This document shows, piece after piece, positions 34,883 through 43,133 of a stretch of DNA of 64,000 nucleotides; the first letter of the stretch is position 1, and every line of letters begins with the position of its first letter. The DNA comes from an uncultured Prevotellaceae bacterium (GTDB taxonomy: Bacteria > Bacteroidota > Bacteroidia > Bacteroidales > Bacteroidaceae). The position numbers were made by a program, and so were the translations under genes. The notes below the pieces were generated by a model. The model ran no database searches. It saw only the letters and a list, made by a program, of their open reading frames with translations, and had not been told where the DNA came from. Location: positions 1-64,000 of the forward strand of contig CACYPF010000009.1 in assembly GCA_902776195.1 (NCBI GenBank), in the 5' to 3' direction.

Positions 34883-34916
34883 CGGGGCATCTATGTGAAT
34901 AGGTGCCCCGATTTTT
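34883..34916 (+). terminator. Intrinsic terminator of the 32536 gene
   Basis: CGGGGCA (34883-34889) pairs with TGCCCCG (34904-34910), the stem continues with CTAT/ATAG around a GTGA loop, and a T run follows. Confidence 0.9.
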
Positions 34917-34951
34917 GTCTGTTGGTTATACTGATTCATGGTGAACCCTAT

Positions 34952-35057
34952 GAGAACCCGGCGGGTTCCATATCGGAAACCGACGGATTCCTTGGCGGAA
35001 ACCAGTGGTTTCCTTGGGAGAAACCAATGGTTTCCTACGATGGAACCGGTGTTTTCT
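34952..35057. repeat. Array of five ~22-bp imperfect palindromes
   Basis: Units of the form GGAAACC-nnn-GGTTTCC begin near 34952, 34975, 34997, 35018 and 35042, with bases between varying. Each is a small hairpin with a three-base loop. Adjacent DNA up to about 35130 has a second short repeat (TTCAGCCATATCCAA, about 21-bp period). No gene is seen in 34843-35314 apart from this, the terminator and the inverted repeat. The genes on both sides converge here. Confidence 0.8.
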
Positions 35058-35160
35058 GCCATCCGGACAATCATTCAGCTATATCCAAGGATTCCTTCAG
35101 CCATATCCAAAGATCCCTTCAGCCATAATCTATGGAAGTATGAAGTCAAAATATTACCAC

Positions 35161-35250
35161 AAAAAGTGTCAATCTATCAGCCTATCTGTCAAGTTGCAAC
35201 CGACTAATATACAGCCGGTTACAACGATTTCTGATAGATTGACACTTTTT
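35161..35250. repeat. 20-bp perfect inverted repeat with nested stem
   Basis: AAAAAGTGTCAATCTATCAG (35161-35180) is the exact reverse complement of 35231-35250. Inside is a second stem, GTTGCAACCG (35193-35202) with CGGTTACAAC (35215-35224), one mismatch. The T-rich right end makes it a plausible terminator for the convergent genes, but the length and nesting are unusual; a miniature insertion element end pair is an alternative. Confidence 0.8.
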
Positions 35251-35314
35251 TCCCGAATTTTAAAACTTTATGTAATAAATCAACGTGAGTTCGAAGAAAA
35301 GCTACAGAAGAAAG

Positions 35315-36583
35315 TTAATACACAGCCCCCTCGGCAGGATACTCATACCAGTCTTGTGCGTCGGCATGGTCGAGTGTCCATTCACCAAAGCTGTGTCCGC
35401 TCTCCTGGTAGGCACCAGATACGATGCTGTTCTTACGCATGCCGATAGGTTCTCCCTCCAAAGGCCAGCGGAAATCAGCGTAAGGTATGGCAATGGCCCA
35501 TGAGAAGCCGTTGTTATAACTGGCGGCAGCCCCCTCGTAATAGTTGAAGAGCATCTCCGTGAGCTTATAGGGGTAGGTGTGTATCTCCCAGAAATGGTCT
35601 CCCGTCTGACCGTATTGTACCACGATGAAGGGGTCTATCTGTCCGAGGTTGAAGTTGCGTGCCTCATACTCGTTGGCAAACTCGATGTAGTAGGTGACGG
35701 TCACTGGCGATTGTGTGGCAGCACTGGTGCTGCTGCCATTCTCCATCGTGTTGAAGTATCGGCGGTAGACGGAGCCGTCGGCAGAGAGGTGGAACATGGC
35801 GAGGTGTGCATCGTCGAAGAGGTTGATGACGGCATCGCCGTTCAGAGCCTTCAGTTTCAGGTCCTTCTGCTTGATGAGTGTCCGCTTGAGGTCAGGTGCT
35901 GTGACGAAAGTCGTCTTCTCGTCCTGTGTGATCTCCACATCATCATACGGATAACCCACCAGTCGTAGTGCCGCAGCGATTTGTGTGAGATAGCCTACGG
36001 CATTGAGTGTCACATTCAGTGCCACCACATTCTCGTCGTCGGTCAGTTCCTTGGTGACGGAGAACACGATGTCGTTATAGTCCCAGTCGCCCGGGTTGGG
36101 GTAGTCGGCTTCGTAGCAATAGAAAAATCTCTGAGGTGATATGGTGTAGGGAGTCCCTGTAGGTTCTCCCGTTCCGAAACTGATATTACTGCTGTTAGTC
36201 GGGGCGGAAGTGATGCGCAGGATATTGTCGTCAGCATCACGTACCACGGCGTAGACGGTACGTAGTATGGAGGGTACTATGTACGTCATCTGCTTACTGA
36301 TGGCAGATGTCGTATATGCTTCGGCAAGCACCTCGACACCCGTATCCTCGTAGGGGTTTCCAGACAGGATCTGCACTTTGGCGGCATCCGGCACGTTACC
36401 GCTGAGGAAACTCTGGCAAGCGTTCGTGAGTGTCCATGTATGTCCCTTCTCGATGGAGTCAACGGGGAAGTATCCCTCTAATTGGTCCTCGTAGCCATAG
36501 TATTGAAACTTGTCACGTATACATCCGCAGAAGACTGTGGCTGTTGCTATAATAAATAAGGTATAGAAAACGTTTCTTTTCAT
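35315..36583 (-). CDS. LruC-domain lipoprotein
   Basis: A 422-residue protein with a signal peptide and lipobox (VFCGC, Cys21). After an N-terminal beta-sandwich-like part, an LruC-type domain runs from about residue 155 (FYCYEADYPNPGDWDYNDIVFSV) to the end, with the acidic D-W-D-Y-N-D core. Expected at the cell surface. It converges on the 32536 gene, and the next plus-strand gene encodes another member, so three such genes are clustered. Confidence 0.8.
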   Translation of the reverse strand: MKRNVFYTLFIIATATVFCGCIRDKFQYYGYEDQLEGYFPVDSIEKGHTWTLTNACQSFLSGNVPDAAKVQILSGNPYEDTGVEVLAEAYTTSAISKQMTYIVPSILRTVYAVVRDADDNILRITSAPTNSSNISFGTGEPTGTPYTISPQRFFYCYEADYPNPGDWDYNDIVFSVTKELTDDENVVALNVTLNAVGYLTQIAAALRLVGYPYDDVEITQDEKTTFVTAPDLKRTLIKQKDLKLKALNGDAVINLFDDAHLAMFHLSADGSVYRRYFNTMENGSSTSAATQSPVTVTYYIEFANEYEARNFNLGQIDPFIVVQYGQTGDHFWEIHTYPYKLTEMLFNYYEGAAASYNNGFSWAIAIPYADFRWPLEGEPIGMRKNSIVSGAYQESGHSFGEWTLDHADAQDWYEYPAEGAVY

Positions 36584-36728
36584 GTCATGATTGCTTTTGG
36601 GGTGTAAAATTACAAAAAAGGATGGAACTTTGAACTATTTTACAGATAAAAGATTGATTTGTGCAAACGTTTCCGTTTATTTTAGCATTATTTAACTCTG
36701 CATAGCTGAATATTCTAAATAAATAATG

Positions 36729-36736
36729 TATTTTTG
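36729..36736 (+). promoter_or_regulatory. -7 promoter element for the 36795 lipoprotein gene
   Basis: TATTTTTG matches TAnnTTTG, about 58 bases before the ATG. A clear TTTG -33 box is not present at the usual spacing (CTCTG/GCTG only). The rest of 36584-36794 is AT-rich with no gene seen. Confidence 0.55.
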
Positions 36737-36794
36737 CAGCGTAGAAAAATCTGAACGAAAAATATTTAGTATAATCAATTTAAATTACTGTAAG

Positions 36795-38105
36795 ATGAAA
36801 AAGTTATTTTTGATGGGTTTTGTAGCCCTCGGACTCGCTAGCTGTGTTAGCGACAAGGAAGTTGCCCCACAGACTCAGGATCAGAAGTACCAGGCTGCTT
36901 TTGAGAACCTGGTTGGCGGTAAGATCAATGCCAATGTAAACTGGGGATTTGATAATCAGCAGGTGGCTACCTTTGATGCAGATGGCAAATTTACAGGTAT
37001 GCGTGCTGCTAATGTAAATGGTAACCAATGGGCTGATTTCATTGAGGTTCCTACTGCTTTGACACCTGATCAGAAGGCTGTTGTACGTGATTGGTTCCAG
37101 ACTCATCCTAACTACGAGGGAACTACTTCCGTAAACTGGAGCGAGTTCTTTGTTGAGCAAGTTTATAAAGGAGGTTCAAATCCTACAGAAGCTTGCCCAG
37201 AGGCATACACTGCTGCTAATGGTTCTGAAGGAATTGTTGGATCTGACCACATGGATAAGTTGACGGTAGGTTTTGCAGATGAGCACATTAACAACTTCAA
37301 CAATGGTAATAACAAGGACTGGAATGGCTTTACCTTGATGCAGAACAGCACTACTAACGAGTGCTTTGGCTACATCACGAGTGAGAGTTCTGAGCAGAAA
37401 GATAACAAGTTCATCCTTGTTCCTGGTGATATTATTGACAAGAGTGTAGCAGGTATGTTCTTTGTGGGATTTGACTTTGAGTCAACAGGCGAAGAGACTA
37501 ACCAGCAGATTGCTGCTGACGGTTACTACAGCGACTGGATTGTAAGAATCGTTCCAGGTTCCTATAAAGGTGCTCGTCGTGTAATGGCTGAGGACTTGAT
37601 TGCTAATGATCTCTCTCAGATTGATAAGAGTGACTGGGACTTCAATGATGCCGTATTCGATGTTGCATTTATTAATGCTTACGAAAATGAACAGAATGTT
37701 AAATATGCTATTATTACCTTGTGGGCAGCTGGTGGTACCAAGTCTCTGACTGTTGCTGGTAAGGAAGTACATGAGTTGTTTGGTCAGCCTACTACTACAA
37801 TGATTAACACCAATGCTAATGGTGGTGTTGATGGTTTAGCTCCTGTTATCTTCCGTGTTTATCTTGGTGCAACAGACTGGAATAAGGATTATAATGCAGA
37901 CCTTATTCCTGTTAAGGTTGGTAGCGAAGTTCTGGATGCTCCAGAGGGTAAGGCGCCTCAGAAGGTTGAGGTTTCTACCTCTACCCGTTGGATGAAGGAG
38001 CGTCAGATTATTACTTCTGGTTATGCTGATTTCGCTACCTATGCAACAACAGCATCTCCTGATAACTGGTATGAGAATGCTTCAAATACAGGAAACCTGT
38101 ATTAA
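36795..38105 (+). CDS. LruC-like surface lipoprotein
   Basis: A 436-residue lipoprotein from ATG 36795 (MKKLFLMGFVALGLASC, Cys17). The frame extends upstream to 36726 but that covers the -7 box. The core has DKSDWDFNDAVFDVAF near residue 280, the same acidic signature as the LruC proteins on either side, and a C-terminal region with VEVSTSTRWMKERQII. Its role is unknown. It ends 40 bp before a strong terminator. Confidence 0.75.
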   Translation: MKKLFLMGFVALGLASCVSDKEVAPQTQDQKYQAAFENLVGGKINANVNWGFDNQQVATFDADGKFTGMRAANVNGNQWADFIEVPTALTPDQKAVVRDWFQTHPNYEGTTSVNWSEFFVEQVYKGGSNPTEACPEAYTAANGSEGIVGSDHMDKLTVGFADEHINNFNNGNNKDWNGFTLMQNSTTNECFGYITSESSEQKDNKFILVPGDIIDKSVAGMFFVGFDFESTGEETNQQIAADGYYSDWIVRIVPGSYKGARRVMAEDLIANDLSQIDKSDWDFNDAVFDVAFINAYENEQNVKYAIITLWAAGGTKSLTVAGKEVHELFGQPTTTMINTNANGGVDGLAPVIFRVYLGATDWNKDYNADLIPVKVGSEVLDAPEGKAPQKVEVSTSTRWMKERQIITSGYADFATYATTASPDNWYENASNTGNLY

Positions 38106-38144
38106 TATGACCCATCAAATACGATCATAAACAATGTTTTTAAG

Positions 38145-38175
38145 GAGTGTCTGCGAGATGCAGGCACTCTTTTTT
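38145..38175 (+). terminator. Intrinsic terminator after the 36795 lipoprotein gene
   Basis: GAGTGTCTGC (38145-38154) pairs with GCAGGCACTC (38160-38169) with one mismatch and is followed by six T bases. Confidence 0.88.
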
Positions 38176-38201
38176 ATCGCAAAAAAATTAAATAAATTTA
38201 T

Positions 38202-38232
38202 TTTGTTCTTTACTCACTTATTCGTACCTTTG
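38202..38232 (+). promoter_or_regulatory. Promoter that nearly touches the start codon of the 38237 gene
   Basis: TTTG (38202-38205), a 19-base spacer and TACCTTTG (38225-38232) form a full consensus promoter. The ATG at 38237 begins four bases after the -7 box, so the transcript would have almost no leader. Confidence 0.7.
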
Positions 38233-38236
38233 CAGA

Positions 38237-39469
38237 ATGGTATTGAATTATATTTGGGTCGCTTTTTTCCTGCTTGCCTTTGTGATAGCATTGGTGAAGC
38301 TGATATTCTTCGGGGACTTGGAAGTGTTCCCCGCCATGATGGACTCTACATTCTCGTCGTCAAAGACCGCATTTGAGATCTCATTAGGTCTTACCGGAGT
38401 GCTGGCACTGTGGCTGGGTGTGATGAAAGTGGGAGAGAAAGGAGGAGTGGTTAATTTCCTTGCCCGTCTGCTGTCCCCCGTGTTCACCAAACTGTTTCCC
38501 GAGATTCCCAAAGGGCATCCCGTCACGGGTTCTATCTTTATGAATATCGCTGCCAACATGCTGGGACTCGATAATGCTGCCACTCCCCTCGGACTGAAGG
38601 CGATGGAGCAGATGCAGGAACTGAATCCCAAGAAGGACACGGCATGGAATCCGATGATCATGTTCCTCGTGCTGAACACCAGTGGACTGACTCTCATCCC
38701 CGTCTCTATCATGGTATACCGTGTGCAGATGGGGGCAGCACAGCCTACCGATATCTTCATTCCCATTCTCCTTGCCACCTTCTTCTCGACACTGGCAGGT
38801 ATCATCGTCACCTCCCTCTTCCAGCATATCAACCTGCTGAACCGCACCCTGCTGCTTACCTTAGGAGGAGCCTGTGTTGTGGTGGCAGGTATCATCTGGG
38901 GTTTCTCCCAGTTGGACAGTGACTCCATGAACAAGGTGAGCACCACCGTCGCCAATATCCTGCTGATGACCATCATTGTCGCTTTCATCGCCGCAGGAGT
39001 GCGGAAGAAAGTGAATGTCTATGATGCCTTCATCGAAGGAGCGAAAGATGGTTTCCAGACAGCAGTCCGCATCATCCCTTACCTCGTCGCAATCCTTGTG
39101 GGTATCGGTGTGTTCCGTGCCTCCGGTGCGATGGATATGCTGATAGGTGGTATGCGGTGGTGTGTCGAGCTGACAGGTGCCAACGCACAATGGGTAGATG
39201 CCATGCCTACGGCACTGATGAAGCCCCTGTCGGGCAGTGGTGCGAGAGGTATGATGGTCGATGCCATGACGACCTACGGAGCTGACAGTTTCGTAGGCAG
39301 ATTGTCGTGCGTCTTCCAAGGCTCTACCGATACCACGTTCTATATCCTCGCCGTCTATTTCGGCTCAGTGGGTATTGCCAAGACCCGCCATGCCGTTGCC
39401 TGTGGCCTGATAGCCGACCTGGCGGGTATCATTGCGGCGATTGCGATTTGTTATTTGTTCTTTGGATAG
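38237..39469 (+). CDS. Nucleoside recognition (Gate) domain membrane protein, SpmA-SpmB-like fusion
   Basis: A 410-residue integral membrane protein. The first half (NMLGLDNAATPLGLKAMEQMQELNP) matches SpmA and the second half (GSGARGMMVDAMTTYGADSFVGRLSCVFQGSTDTTFYILAVYFGSVGI) matches SpmB, the two spore-maturation/nucleoside-recognition proteins that are separate in Firmicutes. About ten TM segments are apparent. In non-sporulating Bacteroidetes its function is unknown; transport is presumed. No alternative start that leaves a leader was found near the N-terminus. Confidence 0.88.
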   Translation: MVLNYIWVAFFLLAFVIALVKLIFFGDLEVFPAMMDSTFSSSKTAFEISLGLTGVLALWLGVMKVGEKGGVVNFLARLLSPVFTKLFPEIPKGHPVTGSIFMNIAANMLGLDNAATPLGLKAMEQMQELNPKKDTAWNPMIMFLVLNTSGLTLIPVSIMVYRVQMGAAQPTDIFIPILLATFFSTLAGIIVTSLFQHINLLNRTLLLTLGGACVVVAGIIWGFSQLDSDSMNKVSTTVANILLMTIIVAFIAAGVRKKVNVYDAFIEGAKDGFQTAVRIIPYLVAILVGIGVFRASGAMDMLIGGMRWCVELTGANAQWVDAMPTALMKPLSGSGARGMMVDAMTTYGADSFVGRLSCVFQGSTDTTFYILAVYFGSVGIAKTRHAVACGLIADLAGIIAAIAICYLFFG

Positions 39470-39471
39470 GG

Positions 39472-39507
39472 ACTATAGGAACTATAGGAACTATAGTAAC
39501 TATAATA
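39472..39507 (+). repeat. 9-bp tandem repeat (four units)
   Basis: ACTATAGGA, ACTATAGGA, ACTATAGTA and ACTATAATA follow one another directly between the 38237 gene and the flippase gene. The repeat ends 12 bp before the flippase start and could affect its translation or represent a replication-slippage site. Confidence 0.9.
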
Positions 39508-39519
39508 AATAAAAAAAAT

Positions 39520-40974
39520 ATGGGAAAACTCACAACGATTTTTAAAGACACAGCCATTTACGGGCTCTCCAGCATCATAGGACGCTTCCTGAACTACCTG
39601 CTGGTGCCCCTCTATACCGCTAAGCTGTCAGTGGCAAGTGGTGGGTATGGCATCATTACCAATATCTATGCCTATGTGGCACTGGTCCTCGTACTGCTGA
39701 CCTTCGGTATGGAGACCACCTATTTCCGTTTCACCAATAAGACACATACTGACTCTGAGACGGTCTATGGCACCACCTTGATCAGTGTGGGCAGCATCTC
39801 CCTGTTGTTTGCCATACTGGTATTGCTGTTCCTCTCACCCATCAGTCAGGTGATGGGCTATGGCGACCATCCTGATTATGTCGGTGTGATGGCAGTCACC
39901 GTTGCCATCGATGCTTTCCTGTGTATCCCCTTTGCCCATCTCCGCCAACAGAAGAAAGCGGTGAAGTTTGCGGCACTGAAACTGTTGAACATCGTGATCA
40001 GTATTGTGCTGAACCTCATCTATTTCTATTTTATGGACGGCAAGGACGTAGGCTATGTGTTCTATATCAACCTGATCTGCACCGCCATGCTCGCCGTCTG
40101 TCTGATCACGGAGTATACCGGTTTCCGATGGAAGCTCGACAAACAGTTGCTGCGCACCATGCTCAGTTACTCATGGCCCATCCTCGTGCTGGGTATTGCA
40201 GGTATCCTCAACCAGACCGCCGACAAGATGCTGTTCCCCTATATATATAAAGGTGAGGACATGCAGGCACAACTGGGTATCTATGGAGCCTGTTCGAAGA
40301 TTGCCATGATCATGGCGATGATCACCCAAGCGTTCCGTTTTGCCTACGAGCCTATCGTCTTTGCGGGAGTGAAGGACAAGGACTCCCATGAGATGTATGC
40401 CAAGGCAATGAAATACTTCATCATCTTCACCCTCCTTGCCTTCCTTATCGTGGTGGGGTATATGGATATCCTGAAAAGAATCGTCGTACCCAACGAAGAC
40501 TACTGGGTGGGTCTGAAGGTTGTGCCTATCGTCATGGCGGCAGAGATCATGATGGGTATCTATTTCAACCTGTCGTTCTGGTACAAGCTCATCGACAAGA
40601 CCATCTGGGGAGCCATCTTCTCCGGTATCGGCTGTGCGGTACTGCTGATAGTCAATGTCCTTTTCGTACCCCAATACGGATTCATGGCATGTGCATGGGG
40701 AGGTTTTGCCGGTTATGGTGTCGCCATGGTCATCTCGTATGTCGTAGGACAGAAATACTATCCCATCGACTATCCGTTGAAGGACATTCTCAACTATGTT
40801 TTCCTTGCTGCTCTCATTACAGCCATGATGTTTTTCGGAAAAAGTCATAATGACTCCACATGGGTGAATGTCCTTATCAATACAGGTTGGATCATCAGCT
40901 TTGTCGCTTTTATCATCAAGCAAGACCTGCCGTTGAGCAGTCTTCCTGTTATCGGAAAATATTTTAAGAAATAA
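39520..40974 (+). CDS. Polysaccharide/oligosaccharide flippase (Wzx/MVF-type)
   Basis: A 484-residue membrane protein from ATG 39520 with about 12-14 TM helices and the N-terminal pattern FKDTAIYGLSSIIGRFLNYLLVPLYTAKL typical of polysaccharide biosynthesis flippases. It is expected to move lipid-linked sugar units across the inner membrane. The frame is open upstream to 39307, but that part lies inside the 38237 gene and over the 9-bp repeat. No glycosyltransferase locus adjoins it; such lone flippases next to an S46 peptidase occur in the phylum. Confidence 0.85.
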   Translation: MGKLTTIFKDTAIYGLSSIIGRFLNYLLVPLYTAKLSVASGGYGIITNIYAYVALVLVLLTFGMETTYFRFTNKTHTDSETVYGTTLISVGSISLLFAILVLLFLSPISQVMGYGDHPDYVGVMAVTVAIDAFLCIPFAHLRQQKKAVKFAALKLLNIVISIVLNLIYFYFMDGKDVGYVFYINLICTAMLAVCLITEYTGFRWKLDKQLLRTMLSYSWPILVLGIAGILNQTADKMLFPYIYKGEDMQAQLGIYGACSKIAMIMAMITQAFRFAYEPIVFAGVKDKDSHEMYAKAMKYFIIFTLLAFLIVVGYMDILKRIVVPNEDYWVGLKVVPIVMAAEIMMGIYFNLSFWYKLIDKTIWGAIFSGIGCAVLLIVNVLFVPQYGFMACAWGGFAGYGVAMVISYVVGQKYYPIDYPLKDILNYVFLAALITAMMFFGKSHNDSTWVNVLINTGWIISFVAFIIKQDLPLSSLPVIGKYFKK

Positions 40975-40977
40975 GAT

Positions 40978-43092
40978 ATGAAGAAGTTTTTATTTAGTCT
41001 GATGTGTCTTTGCTCCTTAGGAGCCCATGCCGACGAAGGTATGTGGACACTTTACAACCTTCCTGCTGCCGTCTATGACCAGATGAAGCAGTATGGATTC
41101 CAGCTGCCACAGGATCAGCTCTACCAGAGTGACAATGCGGTGAAGAACGCCGTCATCAACTTCGGAGGCTACTGCTCAGGAGTAGTAGTATCACCTGACG
41201 GACTGGTATTCACGAACCACCATTGCGGTTTTGAGTGCATCCGCAGACACTCTACTGTCGAGCACGACTATATGCTGAATGGTTTTGTTGCCAAAAGCTA
41301 TAGCGAGGAACTGCCCAACGAGGACTTGTTCGTGAGTTTCATGGTCGAGCAGAAAGATGTGACGGACAGTCTGAAAGCCCTGGGTATCGATACCCTCTCG
41401 TTAGAGAAGACGGAGGCTTTTGTAGACTCTATCCAGAACGCATGGAGCAAGGAGATCCGCCAGCAGGACTCTACCCTGCGTGTGGAGGTGCTGCCTTTCT
41501 ATGAGGGCAACAAGTACTACCTCACCACCTATCGTGACTTCGAGGATGTACGTCTGGTATTCGCCGTTCCCAAGTCGATGGGTAAGTTCGGCGGTGAGAC
41601 CGATAACTGGATGTGGCCTCGCCAGACCTGCGACTACAGTGTGTTCCGCATCTATGCCGACCCCAAGACAAACGGTCCTGCCAAGTATTCGAAAGACAAT
41701 GTGCCCTACCACCCGAAGTCATGGGCTAAGGTGTCGATGGACGGTTATAAGCCTGGTGACTTCGCTATGATCATGGGTTACCCCGGTTCCACCAGCCGTT
41801 ACCTCAGCAGCTATGGTATCAAGGAGCGCCGTGACGCGATGAATGCCCCTCGTGTTCAGGTTCGTGGTGTCAAGCAGGAGATTATGCTGCGTCATATGCG
41901 TGCTGATGAGGCTGTCCGCATCAAATACGACTCTAAATATGCTAACAGCTCTAACTACTGGAAGAACTCGATGGGTATGAACAAATGTATCGATAGCATC
42001 GGACTCATCCAGCAGAAACAGGATTTTGAGATGAAGCTGAGACAGTGGCAGAACGAGACGGGCTATCTGAAAGGACAGCTTGACTTCGACAAGATGGCAG
42101 AGCTCTACCAGAAACGACTCGCACTGACCCGCATCCGCACCTTATTCATAGAGACATTCTTCCTGCAAGACCAGCTGACTACCCGTGCTTGGAAGAGCAA
42201 CTGGGGCATGGAGGTGAAGGGACCCAAGGACAAGCCAAAGAAGCAATATTACGAGTTTGAGGATAATAGTGAGGAATGGGATGAGGCGACAGACAAGGAG
42301 ATACTTGCCGCACTGATGAGGAACTACCGTGCACAGATCACCAATACCAACTACCTGCCTGCCTTCTATAAGACCGTTGATGAGAAGTTCCATGGAGACT
42401 ATACCGCCTATGTTAATGCGTTGTATAAAAAGTCTGTATTGATGAAGAATGGAAAACCACTCTACTTCAATAAGAAGAGCTATAACAAAGACCTGGGCGT
42501 ACAGTATGGTCTCGACCTGACGGAACTGCTTGGTAAGATAGGGGCAGACCGTAAGCAACTGACAAACGACATCGCTGAGCAGGAGAAGTATCTCTGTGCC
42601 GCCAAGTTACGGATGGAGCAGGACCTGCCTAACTACTCGGATGCCAACTTCACCATGCGTATGACCTACGGACAGATAGGGGAATATACCCTTGGCGGTC
42701 GTCCCTCTGGTTATTATACCACGGCGCGCAGTCTGTGGGAGAAGATGCAGAAGGCTGATGAGAACTTTGAGTATTTCGCAGAACCGGTGATGCACGAGTT
42801 GCTGTCCAGCAAGGACTATGGCAAATATGCTGATAAACTGACAGGGACGCTGCAGCTCTGTTTCCTCTCCAACAATGATATCACAGGTGGTAACTCCGGC
42901 TCACCTATCTTTAATAATAAGGGAGAACTGCTCGGTCTTGCCTTTGACGGCAACTGGGACAGTCTGTCGAGTGATATCTTCTTCGACCGCCAGTTGGCAC
43001 GTACTATCAATGTTGACGTGCGCTTCATGCTCTATATGATGGACAAATGGGGACATGCCGACAGGTTGTTGCAAGAAATGGGTATACAATAA
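40978..43092 (+). CDS. S46-family dipeptidyl peptidase (DPP7/DPP11 type)
   Basis: A 704-residue periplasmic serine peptidase that removes N-terminal dipeptides. Signal peptide MKKFLFSLMCLCSLGAHA; catalytic His in TNHHCGFE near residue 82, Asp in GGETDNWMWPRQTCDYSVFRIY near 210-227 and Ser in TGGNSGSPIFN near 640. The length matches the family (700-720). DPP7 versus DPP11 specificity depends on a Gly/Arg position near the C-terminus that I could not place with certainty. It begins 3 bp after the flippase stop and is probably cotranscribed with it. Confidence 0.9.
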   Translation: MKKFLFSLMCLCSLGAHADEGMWTLYNLPAAVYDQMKQYGFQLPQDQLYQSDNAVKNAVINFGGYCSGVVVSPDGLVFTNHHCGFECIRRHSTVEHDYMLNGFVAKSYSEELPNEDLFVSFMVEQKDVTDSLKALGIDTLSLEKTEAFVDSIQNAWSKEIRQQDSTLRVEVLPFYEGNKYYLTTYRDFEDVRLVFAVPKSMGKFGGETDNWMWPRQTCDYSVFRIYADPKTNGPAKYSKDNVPYHPKSWAKVSMDGYKPGDFAMIMGYPGSTSRYLSSYGIKERRDAMNAPRVQVRGVKQEIMLRHMRADEAVRIKYDSKYANSSNYWKNSMGMNKCIDSIGLIQQKQDFEMKLRQWQNETGYLKGQLDFDKMAELYQKRLALTRIRTLFIETFFLQDQLTTRAWKSNWGMEVKGPKDKPKKQYYEFEDNSEEWDEATDKEILAALMRNYRAQITNTNYLPAFYKTVDEKFHGDYTAYVNALYKKSVLMKNGKPLYFNKKSYNKDLGVQYGLDLTELLGKIGADRKQLTNDIAEQEKYLCAAKLRMEQDLPNYSDANFTMRMTYGQIGEYTLGGRPSGYYTTARSLWEKMQKADENFEYFAEPVMHELLSSKDYGKYADKLTGTLQLCFLSNNDITGGNSGSPIFNNKGELLGLAFDGNWDSLSSDIFFDRQLARTINVDVRFMLYMMDKWGHADRLLQEMGIQ

Positions 43093-43096
43093 TAAA

Positions 43097-43130
43097 AAAC
43101 CAGATACCTGATTCAGGTATCTGGTTTTTT
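43097..43130. terminator. Bidirectional terminator between convergent genes
   Basis: CCAGATACCTGA pairs with TCAGGTATCTGG across 43100-43124, with six A before and six T after, so it can stop transcription from both sides. Confidence 0.93.
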
Positions 43131-43133
43131 CGT

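Noticed and set aside
34952-35057. A CRISPR array
   Set aside because: Units are palindromes at about 22-bp spacing with no 30-40-bp unique spacers, and no cas genes are near.
36726-36794. N-terminal extension of the third lipoprotein
   Set aside because: It would cover the -7 promoter box and bury the lipoprotein signal peptide.
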